Shown here piece after piece: positions 6,722 through 15,793 of a stretch of 34,384 nt of DNA. The position numbers and the translations under genes are program-made. The notes beneath the pieces were generated by a model. That model was not told the DNA's origin, did not search any database, and saw nothing but the letters and a program-made list of their open reading frames with translations. The stretch is taken from contig CALFSV010000352.1 in assembly GCA_937916485.1 (NCBI GenBank), positions 1-34,384 of the forward strand, in the 5' to 3' direction. Position 1 is the stretch's first letter; each line of letters starts with the position of its first letter. This stretch comes from an uncultured Paracoccaceae bacterium (GTDB lineage Bacteria; Pseudomonadota; Alphaproteobacteria; Rhodobacterales; Rhodobacteraceae).

Positions 6722-8794
6722 TCAGCGTCGTCCTTCCCGTAGCCAGCCGCCCACAATCAGGCCAGCTGCCAGCAGCAGAAATGCCCAAGCCGGCAGGAGG
6801 GGCGAGATCGAGATGTCGGCGGTCAGATAGGCTTCGCGCGGGGTGATCCCGATCCATCCACGCCCAGCGGCAGGGCGGCCCGGCCGGACTTCTCGCAGAT
6901 CGGGGGCGCCGTCCTGCATGGCAAGGATGCCACCGCCGGTGCCAGCGACCAAAGGATCCAGCAATTCGCCGCTTGCAATGGTCTGCTCAAACTCTTTCGG
7001 GGCTGCAGGGCCCAGGGCAATGACCGCCTCTTCGGTCCCATCCGTCAGGCGATAAAGGCCAATCTCCGGAGCGTCCCAGACCGTCTCAAAGCGGCCCGGG
7101 CTGGTCTCTTCCAGCCGCAATGCCGTCTCGGTCCCGTCCGGGCCGGTCACCACGATATCGGGTACGTCCTGCGAAAGGCTGCGGCGGATGATACGCATGG
7201 TCTGGCCCGCAGGTTCGACCCAAAGGGCCTCCTCCTCCAGTTCAGGTTCCTTCATCATCCAGTGGGCCAGTCGGCGCAACAACTCCAACTGCGGGCCACC
7301 ACCCTCGTAGCCCCGGTCCCAAAGCCAGGACTGGTCCGAGGCGAGCAAGGCCACCCGCCCCTCGCCCACCCGGTTCAAGAGCAACAGGGGCCGATCGTCC
7401 ACGCCTGTCATGACGGTCGTGGCCTCGGGCACCGGGGTCACATCAATCTGGCGGAACCAGCGGCCCCATCCCGGAACGCCGTCCTCTGCTGAAGGCAGGG
7501 CAAGGGCATCAAGACCCGCCGTGACAGGATGGCGCTGGCCGACATCGGTCAGCAGCGGGGCAAATCCCTCTTCGATCACACGGGCGCTTGGCGCCCCCGG
7601 CAGAACCAACCCAAGGGGAGACCGAAAGATGCTCTCAGCCCCGGCATACTCAGGACCGGCGGACACGAGGACAGCGCCCCCATCGGCCACGTAGTTGGCG
7701 ACATTCTCAAGGTAGACCGAAGGCAGGATGCCCCTGCGGCGATAGCGGTCAAAGATAATCAGATCGAACTCGTCGATCTTCTCGATAAACAACTCGCGGG
7801 TGGGGAAGGCAATCAGGGACAGCTCGTCCACCGGGACGCCGTCCTGCTTTTCCGGAGGGCGCAGAATCGTAAAATGGACCAGATCGACTGAACTGTCCGA
7901 TTTCAGCAGGTTGCGCCAGGTCCGTTCACCTGGATGCGGCTCGCCCGATACCAAAAGAACGCGCAGACGATCGCGCACACCATTGATCTGAATAACAGCA
8001 GCATTGTTGCGGTCCGTCAGTTCGCCGGGCTGGGCGGGGGTCGAAAACTGCAACACGTTCATCCCGCCATGGGGAAGGGTGACCGGCAGTTCCAGGTCCT
8101 CGCCCACCGGCACGTCAAACTGCAACGGCGGTCCACCGTCGATTGCGATGGTCAATGTAACAAGGTCGCCAAGGTCCGGGGCGGCTCCCTGGTCCTCGAT
8201 GCGCAGGGTCAGGTTGACGGGCTCGTCCAGAATGGCAAAGGCCGGGGCATTTCGAACAATCAGGCGGCGGTCCCAATCGTCGGACCGTCCGGACAACAGG
8301 ACGTGCAAGGGCGCGGGCAATCCCGGCGCGCTTGACAGGTCATGGACCCGGCCATCGGTCAACAGGACAATCCCCGCAATGCGGCCCTGCGGCTCTTCGG
8401 CGAGGGCCTCGCTCAGCGCCCCCAAAAGCTCGGTCCCGCCATCGCCCTCGGCATCGGCCAGGCGAACGACGCGCAGTTCGGTATTGGGACGCGCGGCCAC
8501 TTCAGCGGTCAGGGCGACAAGGGCGGCTTCGGTCTGCGCGGCGCGGTCAGAAATGCGCTGGCTGGCGCTTTCGTCGACAACGGCGATCAGAATGTCCGAA
8601 AGGGGTGCGCGATCCTCGCTTTGCAAGGACGGGTTCGCAATGGCCGCCAAAAGGGCAAGGGCAGCAAGGCCACGCAGCCACCAGCCGGACAGCCTGCGCC
8701 AGACAGCCAGTCCAACTAAGACCAGCGCAAGGGCTGCCATGATCCACAGGATCAGCCAGGGGACCAGTGGGTCCAGGATCACCTGTTCGGTCAC
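6722..8794 (-). CDS. Membrane protein with vWA-like and amidotransferase-like domains
   Basis: This 690-residue protein starts with two membrane helices (about residues 8-30 and 38-56) and ends with another (LLPAWAFLLLAAGLIVGGWL). Between them lie a vWA-like segment (ILIAVVDESAS ... GIVLLTDGRVHD), a beta-sandwich region, and a class-I glutamine-amidotransferase-like fold (LENVANYVADGGAVLVSAGPEYAG) without an evident catalytic Cys. I prefer the GTG at 8794, because GGGGAG lies 6 nt upstream; the ATG at 8824 has no site. It is the last gene of a MoxR-DUF58-DUF4159 set, whose members are linked to envelope or stress functions and chaperone-like maturation of metal proteins. Its exact role is unknown. 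Confidence 0.85.
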   Translation of the reverse strand: MTEQVILDPLVPWLILWIMAALALVLVGLAVWRRLSGWWLRGLAALALLAAIANPSLQSEDRAPLSDILIAVVDESASQRISDRAAQTEAALVALTAEVAARPNTELRVVRLADAEGDGGTELLGALSEALAEEPQGRIAGIVLLTDGRVHDLSSAPGLPAPLHVLLSGRSDDWDRRLIVRNAPAFAILDEPVNLTLRIEDQGAAPDLGDLVTLTIAIDGGPPLQFDVPVGEDLELPVTLPHGGMNVLQFSTPAQPGELTDRNNAAVIQINGVRDRLRVLLVSGEPHPGERTWRNLLKSDSSVDLVHFTILRPPEKQDGVPVDELSLIAFPTRELFIEKIDEFDLIIFDRYRRRGILPSVYLENVANYVADGGAVLVSAGPEYAGAESIFRSPLGLVLPGAPSARVIEEGFAPLLTDVGQRHPVTAGLDALALPSAEDGVPGWGRWFRQIDVTPVPEATTVMTGVDDRPLLLLNRVGEGRVALLASDQSWLWDRGYEGGGPQLELLRRLAHWMMKEPELEEEALWVEPAGQTMRIIRRSLSQDVPDIVVTGPDGTETALRLEETSPGRFETVWDAPEIGLYRLTDGTEEAVIALGPAAPKEFEQTIASGELLDPLVAGTGGGILAMQDGAPDLREVRPGRPAAGRGWIGITPREAYLTADISISPLLPAWAFLLLAAGLIVGGWLREGRR

Positions 8795-8810
8795 AGCGCA
8801 CTCCCCGGGC

Positions 8811-8846
8811 TTTTTCTTGCCCAAAATATTCCCGCCGGAGGCTTCC
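8811..8846 (-). repeat. CGGGAATATTTT intergenic element, copy C
   Basis: On the minus strand, GCCTCCGGCGGGAATATTTT followed by GGGCAAGAAAAAG lies just upstream of the GTG start at 8794, in the 97-nt gap after the DUF4159 gene. It shares the CCTCC-nn-CGGG(A)ATATTTT core with copy A but lacks the long GC hairpin. Confidence 0.5.
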
Positions 8847-8891
8847 CAACCTCAACAAAGATCCGGTCGGCAAGCCCGTTCACAACTGGCA

Positions 8892-11696
8892 TCACTGGCC
8901 CAGCCTTTCCAGAAGGGCGGGCACATGAACCTGGTCGGACTTATAGTTCCCGGTCAGCACATGCATGATCAGGTTCACGCCAAAGCGCAGGGCAATCTCG
9001 CGCTGACGTTCGCCTGCCATGCCGCGGCCCACCGGAAACATCCGGTTACCCCGGTCATCGACGGCCCAGGCCGCGGCCCAGTCGTTGCCGCCAATAACGA
9101 CCGGGGTCACCCCGTCGTTGAGGTTCCGGAAGGGCATACCGTCTGCCTGTTCGGCCTCAAGTGGGACCGCTTCGACCCAGATATCGCGGCTTGCATAGCG
9201 GCCCGGGAATTCCTGTAGCAGGTAGAAGGTGCGCGTCAGAACGTGATCGGGCGGGATCGGCGCGATGGGTGGTATGTCCAGCGGACGGGCAAGAGCCTGC
9301 AACATCCGCCCTTCCGGGGAGGCAGAGCCAAATCCCGCGAGATTGGCGTCGCGGGTGTCGAACAGGATCATTCCGCCCGAGCGGAGGTAGCGGTTCAGCT
9401 TGGCATAGGCGTCCCGCGACGGGATTGCCTGGTCGGGGGTCACCGGCCAGTAAAGGAATGGAAAGAAGGCCAGTTCATCTGCTTCGATGTCGACACCGAC
9501 CGGTGGGCCCGGCTCGATCGACGTCCGCTGGAACAGGGTCTGGGACAGGCCGACCAGCCCGGCAAGCGCGGTGTCATCCACACTCGGGTTTCCCGTGATG
9601 ACATGGGCAAGGATCACGTCCCGGGTTGCGGCGATGGCAAATGTATCTTCGGCCGGGACGGTCTGCGCATCCTGAGCCTCCTGCGCCCAAAGCACCGTCG
9701 GCTGGCCGCCCAGGGTTGCCAGGATCACACCCGCCAGCAAGGTTGCGGCCACATCGGCCCGGGGGCCGCGCAGCTTGCCCGACACGGCAAGCGAGGCAAG
9801 GCAATCGATCATCAACGCAATAAGCGCAGCCCCGAGAAGCCAACCCTTCAGGTCGCGTTCGGGTACTGCCACAATTCCTTCTATAGCGATCCGGCCCGGC
9901 CATGAGGCCGGAGCGAGAAGTGTATCGGGCTGGATCACGTTGACGGCGATCCGCTGATCTTCGCCGGCATAAAGACCGGGGGGCATGGCCGCAGAGGGCC
10001 GGGCTTCTGCGATTGCCTCACCGGCCACTCCTGGCAGGGTATCGGTCGAGGATAGCCGGCCATAGGCGTCCAGCAAGTCTTCGGGGACCCATACAGTACC
10101 GGCCAGATCTTCTGCTGATGCCCGGGTCGGGCGGGAGGAGACTGCGAGACGTTCCAGCATCTGAACGAATAGCCCCGACAGCGGCAGGGTCGACCATTCG
10201 GCATTTGCCGTCACATGAAACAGGATGACCTGTCCGTCGCCAAGGGCCTTGCGGGTTACCAGTGGAGTCCCGTCGGACAGTTGGGCGATGACCCTGTCGG
10301 CCAAGGTCGGATCGGGCTGGGCGACCACCTGGCTTGAAACAGTCACATCCTCGGGGATACCGAGCCCGAAAAACGGGGATGTCTCAGCGAAGGTTGCTAG
10401 GCCCTTTGGTTCGCCCCAGCTCATCGATCCGCCGACAGCCCGACCGCCGGCCCGCAGACGCACGGGCATCAGCTGATCTTCTTCGGTCCGGCTGACATCG
10501 CTGGCCGCAAGCCGCGGTCCGGCAAAACGAAGGAGCAGGCCCCCGGCCTCGACCCAGTCTTGCATCGCCTCGGCCTCGCCCGCTGCCAATTGCGCGACGT
10601 CCGCCAGGATGATCACATCGGGGTTGGCCAGAAGCACATCCAGGGTTGTGCCATCTATAAGATCGGCTACCGGCGCAAGCGCCTGTTCGAGGTAGTGGGT
10701 GGGGGACAGCAGCTCTAGCCCTTCGCGGTCGTTGCTGCCGGCGATCAGCGCCACTTCGCGGCGCTTCAGACCATCGTCGGTCAAAGTGACGGCAGCGGCC
10801 GAGCGCTGGCCGACAATCTCGAACCGGGTGATCCGGTTGCGCAATTCCGGGGGCAGGGAAAACGCTGCTTCTGCCACTGCTTCACCTGCCGGGAACGTCA
10901 GGTCGGCGGATGCCAGTCGTCTTTCAACCCCGGCAGGGTCAAGGCCGACTGCCGCGACGGTGGCTTCGGTCGTATTGCCGATCGGTGTTCGGATCGCATC
11001 GACCGAAATGACCCCGGCTTCGAACCGGGCGGGCCGCAACGCCAGTGTCTGGCGCGGACTTTGAAAAACGGTGACGCTGCCATGGCTTTCAAGAGCGGAC
11101 AGAAGATCGTCGCGGCTGTCGCGGTCAAGTCCGTCGGACAGCCAGAAGGTGTCGAACGATCCTGTCAGATTGCCGGCCCAATCGGCGAGCGCCGCTGCGT
11201 CGGGTTCCCAGGGCGACGGCCCGAGCCCGGTCAGCTCCATGGCGGTCGCTTCTGCTGCCCGGAACGTTGGGCCACCCGGGGGCAGGTCCGTGAGGGTCAC
11301 GAGTGCAGTCGTGCGGCCCATGCGCCCAGCCTCTGCCAACAGGGCTTCGATTCGGTCGGACCGTGCCGGCCAGTCGCGTGCGTCAGCCCAGGTGCCATCC
11401 GCCACGATCAAGAGCGGCCCGCTGCCCGTCCGCTCGGACTGGGGGTTAAGCAGCGGTCCGGCAAACCCGAGGATCACAGCGGCAACCGCCAGAATGCGCA
11501 GCAGCAAGAGCCACCAGGGCGTGCGGTCTGATTGGGTATCGTCATCCGTCAGCCCGAGCAACAGTGCTACCCCGGGGAACCGCCGCCGGATCGGGGCAGG
11601 CGGCACAGCCCGCAGGATCAGCCAAAGAACCGGCAATGCCGCAAGCGCAAGCAACAGCCAGGGGGCCGTGAACCCAATGGGACCAAGCATCAGCAT
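8892..11696 (-). CDS. BatA/DUF4159 domain membrane protein
   Basis: This 934-residue protein begins with an aerotolerance-regulator (BatA) N-terminal region: a membrane helix (APWLLLALAALPVLWLILR), the RRRFPGVALLLGL segment, then a second helix (WWLLLLRILAVAAVILGFAG). A long middle part includes an amidotransferase-like stretch (DVIILADVAQLAAGEAEAM and WVEAGGLLLRFAGP). A further helix region precedes a C-terminal DUF4159 domain (FPFLYWPVTP ... YLRSGGMILFDTRD). The size is normal for alphaproteobacterial DUF4159 fusions. An alternative ATG lies 6 nt downstream at 11690. It follows DUF58 by 106 nt and probably works with MoxR and DUF58 at the inner membrane, facing the periplasm. Confidence 0.9.
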   Translation of the reverse strand: MLMLGPIGFTAPWLLLALAALPVLWLILRAVPPAPIRRRFPGVALLLGLTDDDTQSDRTPWWLLLLRILAVAAVILGFAGPLLNPQSERTGSGPLLIVADGTWADARDWPARSDRIEALLAEAGRMGRTTALVTLTDLPPGGPTFRAAEATAMELTGLGPSPWEPDAAALADWAGNLTGSFDTFWLSDGLDRDSRDDLLSALESHGSVTVFQSPRQTLALRPARFEAGVISVDAIRTPIGNTTEATVAAVGLDPAGVERRLASADLTFPAGEAVAEAAFSLPPELRNRITRFEIVGQRSAAAVTLTDDGLKRREVALIAGSNDREGLELLSPTHYLEQALAPVADLIDGTTLDVLLANPDVIILADVAQLAAGEAEAMQDWVEAGGLLLRFAGPRLAASDVSRTEEDQLMPVRLRAGGRAVGGSMSWGEPKGLATFAETSPFFGLGIPEDVTVSSQVVAQPDPTLADRVIAQLSDGTPLVTRKALGDGQVILFHVTANAEWSTLPLSGLFVQMLERLAVSSRPTRASAEDLAGTVWVPEDLLDAYGRLSSTDTLPGVAGEAIAEARPSAAMPPGLYAGEDQRIAVNVIQPDTLLAPASWPGRIAIEGIVAVPERDLKGWLLGAALIALMIDCLASLAVSGKLRGPRADVAATLLAGVILATLGGQPTVLWAQEAQDAQTVPAEDTFAIAATRDVILAHVITGNPSVDDTALAGLVGLSQTLFQRTSIEPGPPVGVDIEADELAFFPFLYWPVTPDQAIPSRDAYAKLNRYLRSGGMILFDTRDANLAGFGSASPEGRMLQALARPLDIPPIAPIPPDHVLTRTFYLLQEFPGRYASRDIWVEAVPLEAEQADGMPFRNLNDGVTPVVIGGNDWAAAWAVDDRGNRMFPVGRGMAGERQREIALRFGVNLIMHVLTGNYKSDQVHVPALLERLGQ

Positions 11697-11724
11697 AGGC
11701 GTTGCACCTGGTGGCGGAGGGCGA

Positions 11725-11781
11725 GGGGGCTCCGCCCCCCGCGCCTGCTGCGCGTCCCCTGGGATATTTCGGGCGAGATGA
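11725..11781 (+). repeat. GC-hairpin plus CTGGGATATTT element, copy B
   Basis: On the plus strand, a GGGGGC-TCC-GCCCCC hairpin, a GCGCCTGCTGCGCG hairpin and then CCCCTGGGATATTTCGGGC fill the gap between the DUF58 stop and the DUF4159 start. Both flanking genes are on the minus strand, so this copy is opposite in orientation to transcription, unlike copies A and C. Confidence 0.55.
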
Positions 11782-11802
11782 GGATTGGGGTTATGCGCCA
11801 GT

Positions 11803-12669
11803 TCATGCGCGTCTCTCCAATGCCCCGAAGGTCCACAGGAGGGCCGCAGCCGCGCTGTCGCCGGTGTGATGGCTGTTGAACTGCCAGCCTGTCAGCCGCG
11901 CCAATCCGGCGAGCCGGTCCTTCCTTTCGGCGAGCCGGTCGAGGTAGCGGTCACGCAGGTCGCGGGCCCTGAGCGTTTCGTGCCGGAGCCCTCCGGTCAT
12001 CGATTCGAACACCGTGCGTCCCTGAAAGGGGAAGGCCTCTTCCTGAGGGTCAAGCACTTGCAAAAGCGCGCCGTGGACCCCGTTGTCTGCGGCCTGCGTC
12101 AGCGCGGCCTCGATCGCGGTGATGTCGCCGAGGAAGTCCGAGATGAACAGAGCGCGGGAATGCGCCAGCATGCCTTGGGCCTGAGGGACGCCATAGTCCC
12201 CTGCCTCGTCCTCGCTAAGCAGTTCCGACATCCGGTCAAGCTGGGCTTTGCCCCGCCTTGGTGGCAGTCCGGGCAGGCCGACCCTTTCGCCCCCTCGGAT
12301 CAGCAGAATGGCGCTGGCCAGTGCGAGCGTTCGCGCCCGATGTCCCTTGCTTGGCAATTCGGCGGAGGAGGTAAAGGTCATCGAGGCGGACCGATCAACC
12401 CACAGGCTGACGCTTTGAGCGATCTGCCATTCCTTGTCCTGCACGAAGGCCCCATCGGCCCGGCCGGATCGCCGCCAGTCGATGCTGCGCGCCTCGTCAT
12501 GGGGCTGCGCGGGCCGGTACTGCCAGAAGGTGTCGCCAAGACCCGCCCGTCTGCGCCCGTGATCGCCAAGGAGGACCGAGGCGGCAAGATGCTCTGCCTC
12601 GGCCATCAATGGTGGCAGAGGGGCTGCGAGGGCTTCTGCCCCGGTTCTGAGCGTCAGCGGTGCGCTCAC
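11803..12669 (-). CDS. DUF58 domain protein
   Basis: This 288-residue cytoplasmic protein carries the DUF58 signature YRPAQPHDEARSIDWRRSGR followed by KEWQIAQSVSLWVDRSASM, where the DxSxS-like stretch resembles a vWA metal site. The N-terminal region (ADALA... LLGDHGRRRAGLGDTFWQ) matches the family. DUF58 proteins partner MoxR ATPases. The ATG overlaps the moxR stop by 4 nt (ATGA), so production is probably coupled to that ATPase. The length is usual for the short alphaproteobacterial form. Confidence 0.92.
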   Translation of the reverse strand: MSAPLTLRTGAEALAAPLPPLMAEAEHLAASVLLGDHGRRRAGLGDTFWQYRPAQPHDEARSIDWRRSGRADGAFVQDKEWQIAQSVSLWVDRSASMTFTSSAELPSKGHRARTLALASAILLIRGGERVGLPGLPPRRGKAQLDRMSELLSEDEAGDYGVPQAQGMLAHSRALFISDFLGDITAIEAALTQAADNGVHGALLQVLDPQEEAFPFQGRTVFESMTGGLRHETLRARDLRDRYLDRLAERKDRLAGLARLTGWQFNSHHTGDSAAAALLWTFGALERRA

Positions 12670-13673
12670 GCCGCGGCCTCGGCCCTTGTGGCAAGAGCGG
12701 CAACCTGGTCGATGACGGAGGCGAGGCTTTCGCCCCGGGCACGCGCGGCGAAAGACAGGGCCATCCGGTGGCTGAGCACCGGTCCGGCCAGCTTGCGCAC
12801 GTCTTCGGCCGATGGGGCGAGCCTGCCGTCCAGTAGTGCCTCGGCCCGGACGGCCAGCATGAGCGCCTGGGCCGCGCGTGGGCCGGGGCCCCAGCTGACC
12901 GCATGGCGCACGATTTGCGGGGCGTTCTCATCACCGGGTCGGCAGGACCGGACGAGGTCAAGGATCATCTCGACGATGGCGTCGCCGACGGGCATCCGCC
13001 GCAGGAGGTTCTGGGCGGCCAGAAGGTCCTCGGCCGTGAAGACGGCGGTCGACTTCCCCTCTTCCACGCCAGTGGTGGCGATCAGAATGTCCCGTTCCGT
13101 CTCTCGGGTCGGGTAGGGCACATCGATCTGGACGAGAAAACGGTCAAGCTGCGCCTCTGGCAGGGGGTAGGTGCCTTCCTGTTCGATCGGGTTCTGTGTG
13201 GCCAGCACGTGGAAAGGCAGGCCAAGGGGGCGATGCTCGCCCGCGATGGTGACCTCTTTTTCCTGCATGGCCTGCAGAAGGGCGGACTGTGTGCGTGGCG
13301 AGGCCCTGTTGATCTCGTCCGCCATGAGAAGTTGGCAGAAAATCGGCCCCTCGATAAAGCGGAAGGAGCGTGTGCCATCGGCGGCGGTTTCCAGCACTTC
13401 GGAGCCAAGGATGTCAGCGGGCATCAGGTCCGGAGTGAACTGGATCCGGTTGCCCCTGAGTCCCATCACCGTTGACAGAGTGTCGACCAGCCGGGTTTTG
13501 CCCAGTCCTGGAAGGCCGATCAGCAGGGCGTGGCCGCCGCAGATAAGCGCAGTCAGGGTCAGCTCAACCACTCGTTCCTGGCCGATGAACCGCTTGGAGA
13601 TGCTGTCGCGGGCCAGGGCCAGCTTGCCCCCGAGGGTTTCGATCTCTTCGACCAGATCCGCTGCTGCGTTCAT
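12666..13673 (-). CDS. MoxR-family AAA+ ATPase
   Basis: This 335-residue ATPase has a Walker A motif GLPGLGKT (53-60), a Walker B / sensor region LLMADEINRASPRTQSALLQAMQE, and ATQNPIEQEGTYPLPEAQLDRF, all diagnostic of MoxR. MoxR proteins act as chaperone-like motors for vWA or DUF58 partners. The frame extends to 13754, but the ATG at 13673 has AGGAG 8 nt upstream and gives the normal N-terminus. It is the first gene of the moxR-DUF58-DUF4159-vWA/amidotransferase set, and the 118-nt gap upstream probably carries its promoter. Confidence 0.95.
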   Translation of the reverse strand: MNAAADLVEEIETLGGKLALARDSISKRFIGQERVVELTLTALICGGHALLIGLPGLGKTRLVDTLSTVMGLRGNRIQFTPDLMPADILGSEVLETAADGTRSFRFIEGPIFCQLLMADEINRASPRTQSALLQAMQEKEVTIAGEHRPLGLPFHVLATQNPIEQEGTYPLPEAQLDRFLVQIDVPYPTRETERDILIATTGVEEGKSTAVFTAEDLLAAQNLLRRMPVGDAIVEMILDLVRSCRPGDENAPQIVRHAVSWGPGPRAAQALMLAVRAEALLDGRLAPSAEDVRKLAGPVLSHRMALSFAARARGESLASVIDQVAALATRAEAAA

Positions 13674-13791
13674 CTTGATGCTCCTGCTCTTGCGCGTCAC
13701 CCTATGTGACCAGATATCCCGGCCATGCCCAATGGCAAAAACAATCTCATGCACATGATCGTGACAGTCCGGGTTAACGCGTGCCGATCGT

Positions 13792-14859
13792 TTACGCAGT
13801 CAGACTGCGGTCGAGGCAGGCGAGCCAGTTTTCGCGGGCCAGCCTGGCGATCAGGGCCTCATCGTAGCCGTGTTCGCGCAGGGTGTCGAAGAATCCGGGC
13901 AGGCCGGTGACGTCGCCGATGGCCTTGGGCACGATGCATCCGTCAAAATCGGATCCAAGGCCAACGTGACCTTCGCCCAGTTTTTCGATCATGTAGTCGA
14001 GATGCCGGATGAGGGGCTCCCATCCGATGTCCCTTTCGGCGGTGCCGTTGGCGTTAAGGTAGAAGGTGGCGTAGTTCAACCCGACCATACCGCCCGTGTC
14101 CCGGATCACCGCCATCTGCCGATCCGTCAGGTTGCGCGGCGAATGTGACAGGGCGTGGGCGTTGGAATGGGTGGCCACAAGCGGGGCCGTTGACACGCGC
14201 GCCACGTCGTCAAAGCCCGCTTCGTTCATATGGGACAGGTCGATGATGATCCCGAGGTTGTTGCAAAGCCGGACGAGGTCCTTCCCCCGTTCCGTCAATC
14301 CGCCGCCCATGTCGGGTGTGCCTGGGAAGGCCATTGGCACCCCTTCGCCAAAGATCGTGGGCCGTGACCAGACCGGGCCCAGCGAGCGCAATCCCATGTC
14401 GTGGAACAGGTAGAGGGCATCAAGATCGGGGCCGATCGCCTCGGCCCCTTCCATGTGCATGATCCCGGCGATGGTGCCGGACGCCATGGCCGCCCGTGCC
14501 TCTGCCGCCGTCCGGCATATGGCAAAGTCATCGGGCGCAGACCGTGCCATCCAATGCATCAGCCCGGCCATGGCTATCGCATCGGGCTGCGCCTGATCGT
14601 GGGTCATCAAAGGCGGCATCGGAAGGTTATAGGGCGGATTGGCCATCATGGCGGCAAAGTCTGGCGGCGGGCCGCCAGCGGCCGGGGGGACGAAGATGGC
14701 GAAGAACCCACCTGCAAATCCGCCTTTGCGCATCCGATTAAGGTCAAGGTGGCCTTGGCCGGTCTGACCCAGCCAGAGGTCTTCTCGGGGTGTGGGGCTT
14801 TTCATCAGCCGCAGGAGAAAGTCGTTGTGGCCGTCAAAGAACGGGATGGGCGCGGTCAT
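13792..14859 (-). CDS. Membrane dipeptidase (renal dipeptidase, M19)
   Basis: This 355-residue zinc dipeptidase carries the M19 metal ligands: His11 and Asp13 in FDGHNDF, the bridging Glu in HMEGAEAIG, and His residues in ATHSNAH and IDLSHMNEAG. GLGSDFDGC near the end is also conserved. It cleaves dipeptides, including Cys-Gly and D-amino-acid-containing ones. No signal peptide is seen, so despite the family name it is probably cytoplasmic. Its start overlaps the stop of the ChaC-like gene by one base (TGATG). The two products act on consecutive steps of glutathione breakdown: ChaC releases Cys-Gly, which a dipeptidase can cleave. That link is inference from adjacency and known chemistry. Confidence 0.93.
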   Translation of the reverse strand: MTAPIPFFDGHNDFLLRLMKSPTPREDLWLGQTGQGHLDLNRMRKGGFAGGFFAIFVPPAAGGPPPDFAAMMANPPYNLPMPPLMTHDQAQPDAIAMAGLMHWMARSAPDDFAICRTAAEARAAMASGTIAGIMHMEGAEAIGPDLDALYLFHDMGLRSLGPVWSRPTIFGEGVPMAFPGTPDMGGGLTERGKDLVRLCNNLGIIIDLSHMNEAGFDDVARVSTAPLVATHSNAHALSHSPRNLTDRQMAVIRDTGGMVGLNYATFYLNANGTAERDIGWEPLIRHLDYMIEKLGEGHVGLGSDFDGCIVPKAIGDVTGLPGFFDTLREHGYDEALIARLARENWLACLDRSLTA

Positions 14860-15635
14860 CAGGCGGACCTTTCATTGAGATAGGCCCGGGTTGCATCGAC
14901 CAGATACTCAACCTCGGGGTCGGTGATGCCAAGGATGGTGAACTGGTGGTGAACCTTGCTCAGATACTCCAGGCTACTTCCAAGAAAGCCCGAACCGGTG
15001 GCAATGAACTCGATCTGATCATCGCGGCTGATCTTTGCGTCAATCATGTCCGCCTCATGATCGGCCAGGAAGGTCAGGGCCGTGACGGCCTCATCCCCGG
15101 CAGAGGCCGTCCCGTTATCGGCCGTCCCTGTATTGGCGGTGACGAACGTTGCGAGATAGCTTGGTCCGATGATTTCACGCTGCCACAAAATACTGGATTC
15201 GGCGTCAACCTCCTGTGCTCCAATCCGGAACAAGAGACCGTCACAACCGGGGCCCTCGGGATCCGTATCAAGGGCGGCCATAAGACCGGGCGCCTCTTTC
15301 GTGCCGCGGCCGCCTTCGGTGTCCCTCAGGATAAAGCGGCGCGCGTGACCCGGTACATGGGCCCGGCGCACCTCTTGGAACCGGAACCCCGGATCCCACA
15401 TGAGTGAGCCGTAGCCAAAGACCCACAGGTCGTCTTGGGGATGGCTGGCCATGGTGGCCCTACGCATCGCTTCACGCTCGTCATCTGAATAAAGCCAGGC
15501 GCCGGACACCCCGTGTTGCGCCATCACCCCACGAACCATGTCAGTGGTCAACGTCCGATAAAACGACACCTCCGGATCGACGATTTTGTCGCGCAACTCT
15601 GGATGATGCTCGAACGGGTCCGAAACGGGTGGCAT
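14859..15635 (-). CDS. ChaC-like gamma-glutamylcyclotransferase
   Basis: This 258-residue protein contains the ChaC signature FGYGSLMWDPGF followed by RRAHVPGHARRFIL and a GTKEAPGLMAALD stretch. ChaC enzymes split glutathione into 5-oxoproline and Cys-Gly. An N-terminal extension of about 70 residues (DPEVSFYRTLTTDMVRGVM) precedes the domain. The start at 15635 has no strong ribosome site. It is translationally coupled to the M19 dipeptidase downstream. A divergent region of 158 nt separates it from the DUF1285 gene and contains GC-rich inverted repeats (CCCCCA/TGGGGG and CACCCC/GGGGTG). Confidence 0.9.
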   Translation of the reverse strand: MPPVSDPFEHHPELRDKIVDPEVSFYRTLTTDMVRGVMAQHGVSGAWLYSDDEREAMRRATMASHPQDDLWVFGYGSLMWDPGFRFQEVRRAHVPGHARRFILRDTEGGRGTKEAPGLMAALDTDPEGPGCDGLLFRIGAQEVDAESSILWQREIIGPSYLATFVTANTGTADNGTASAGDEAVTALTFLADHEADMIDAKISRDDQIEFIATGSGFLGSSLEYLSKVHHQFTILGITDPEVEYLVDATRAYLNERSA

Positions 15636-15793
15636 GAGCGGTCCTTTGCAAAGGGGGAAGCCTTCGTTTGATCAGCCTAGCGGGTCAGCGACCAAGGTCA
15701 CCCCCAAATCGGTGGGGGCGTAATCTTTCAGCACCCCGGGGGTGACGCCCCTCTCGGACGTGCTATCGTTTGGCCAATAAGATTGGAGATTGC

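Noticed and set aside
11785..13116. 443-codon open frame on the plus strand
   Set aside because: It is antisense to the DUF58 and MoxR genes. It has no domain and no ribosome site.
13696..13710. GTCAC-N5-GTGAC inverted repeat above moxR
   Set aside because: Only 5-bp arms, easily chance, and no supporting second site.
15700..15760. GC-rich inverted repeats upstream of DUF1285 as a terminator or riboswitch
   Set aside because: Short stems of C and G runs only, no T-run and no recognisable aptamer core.
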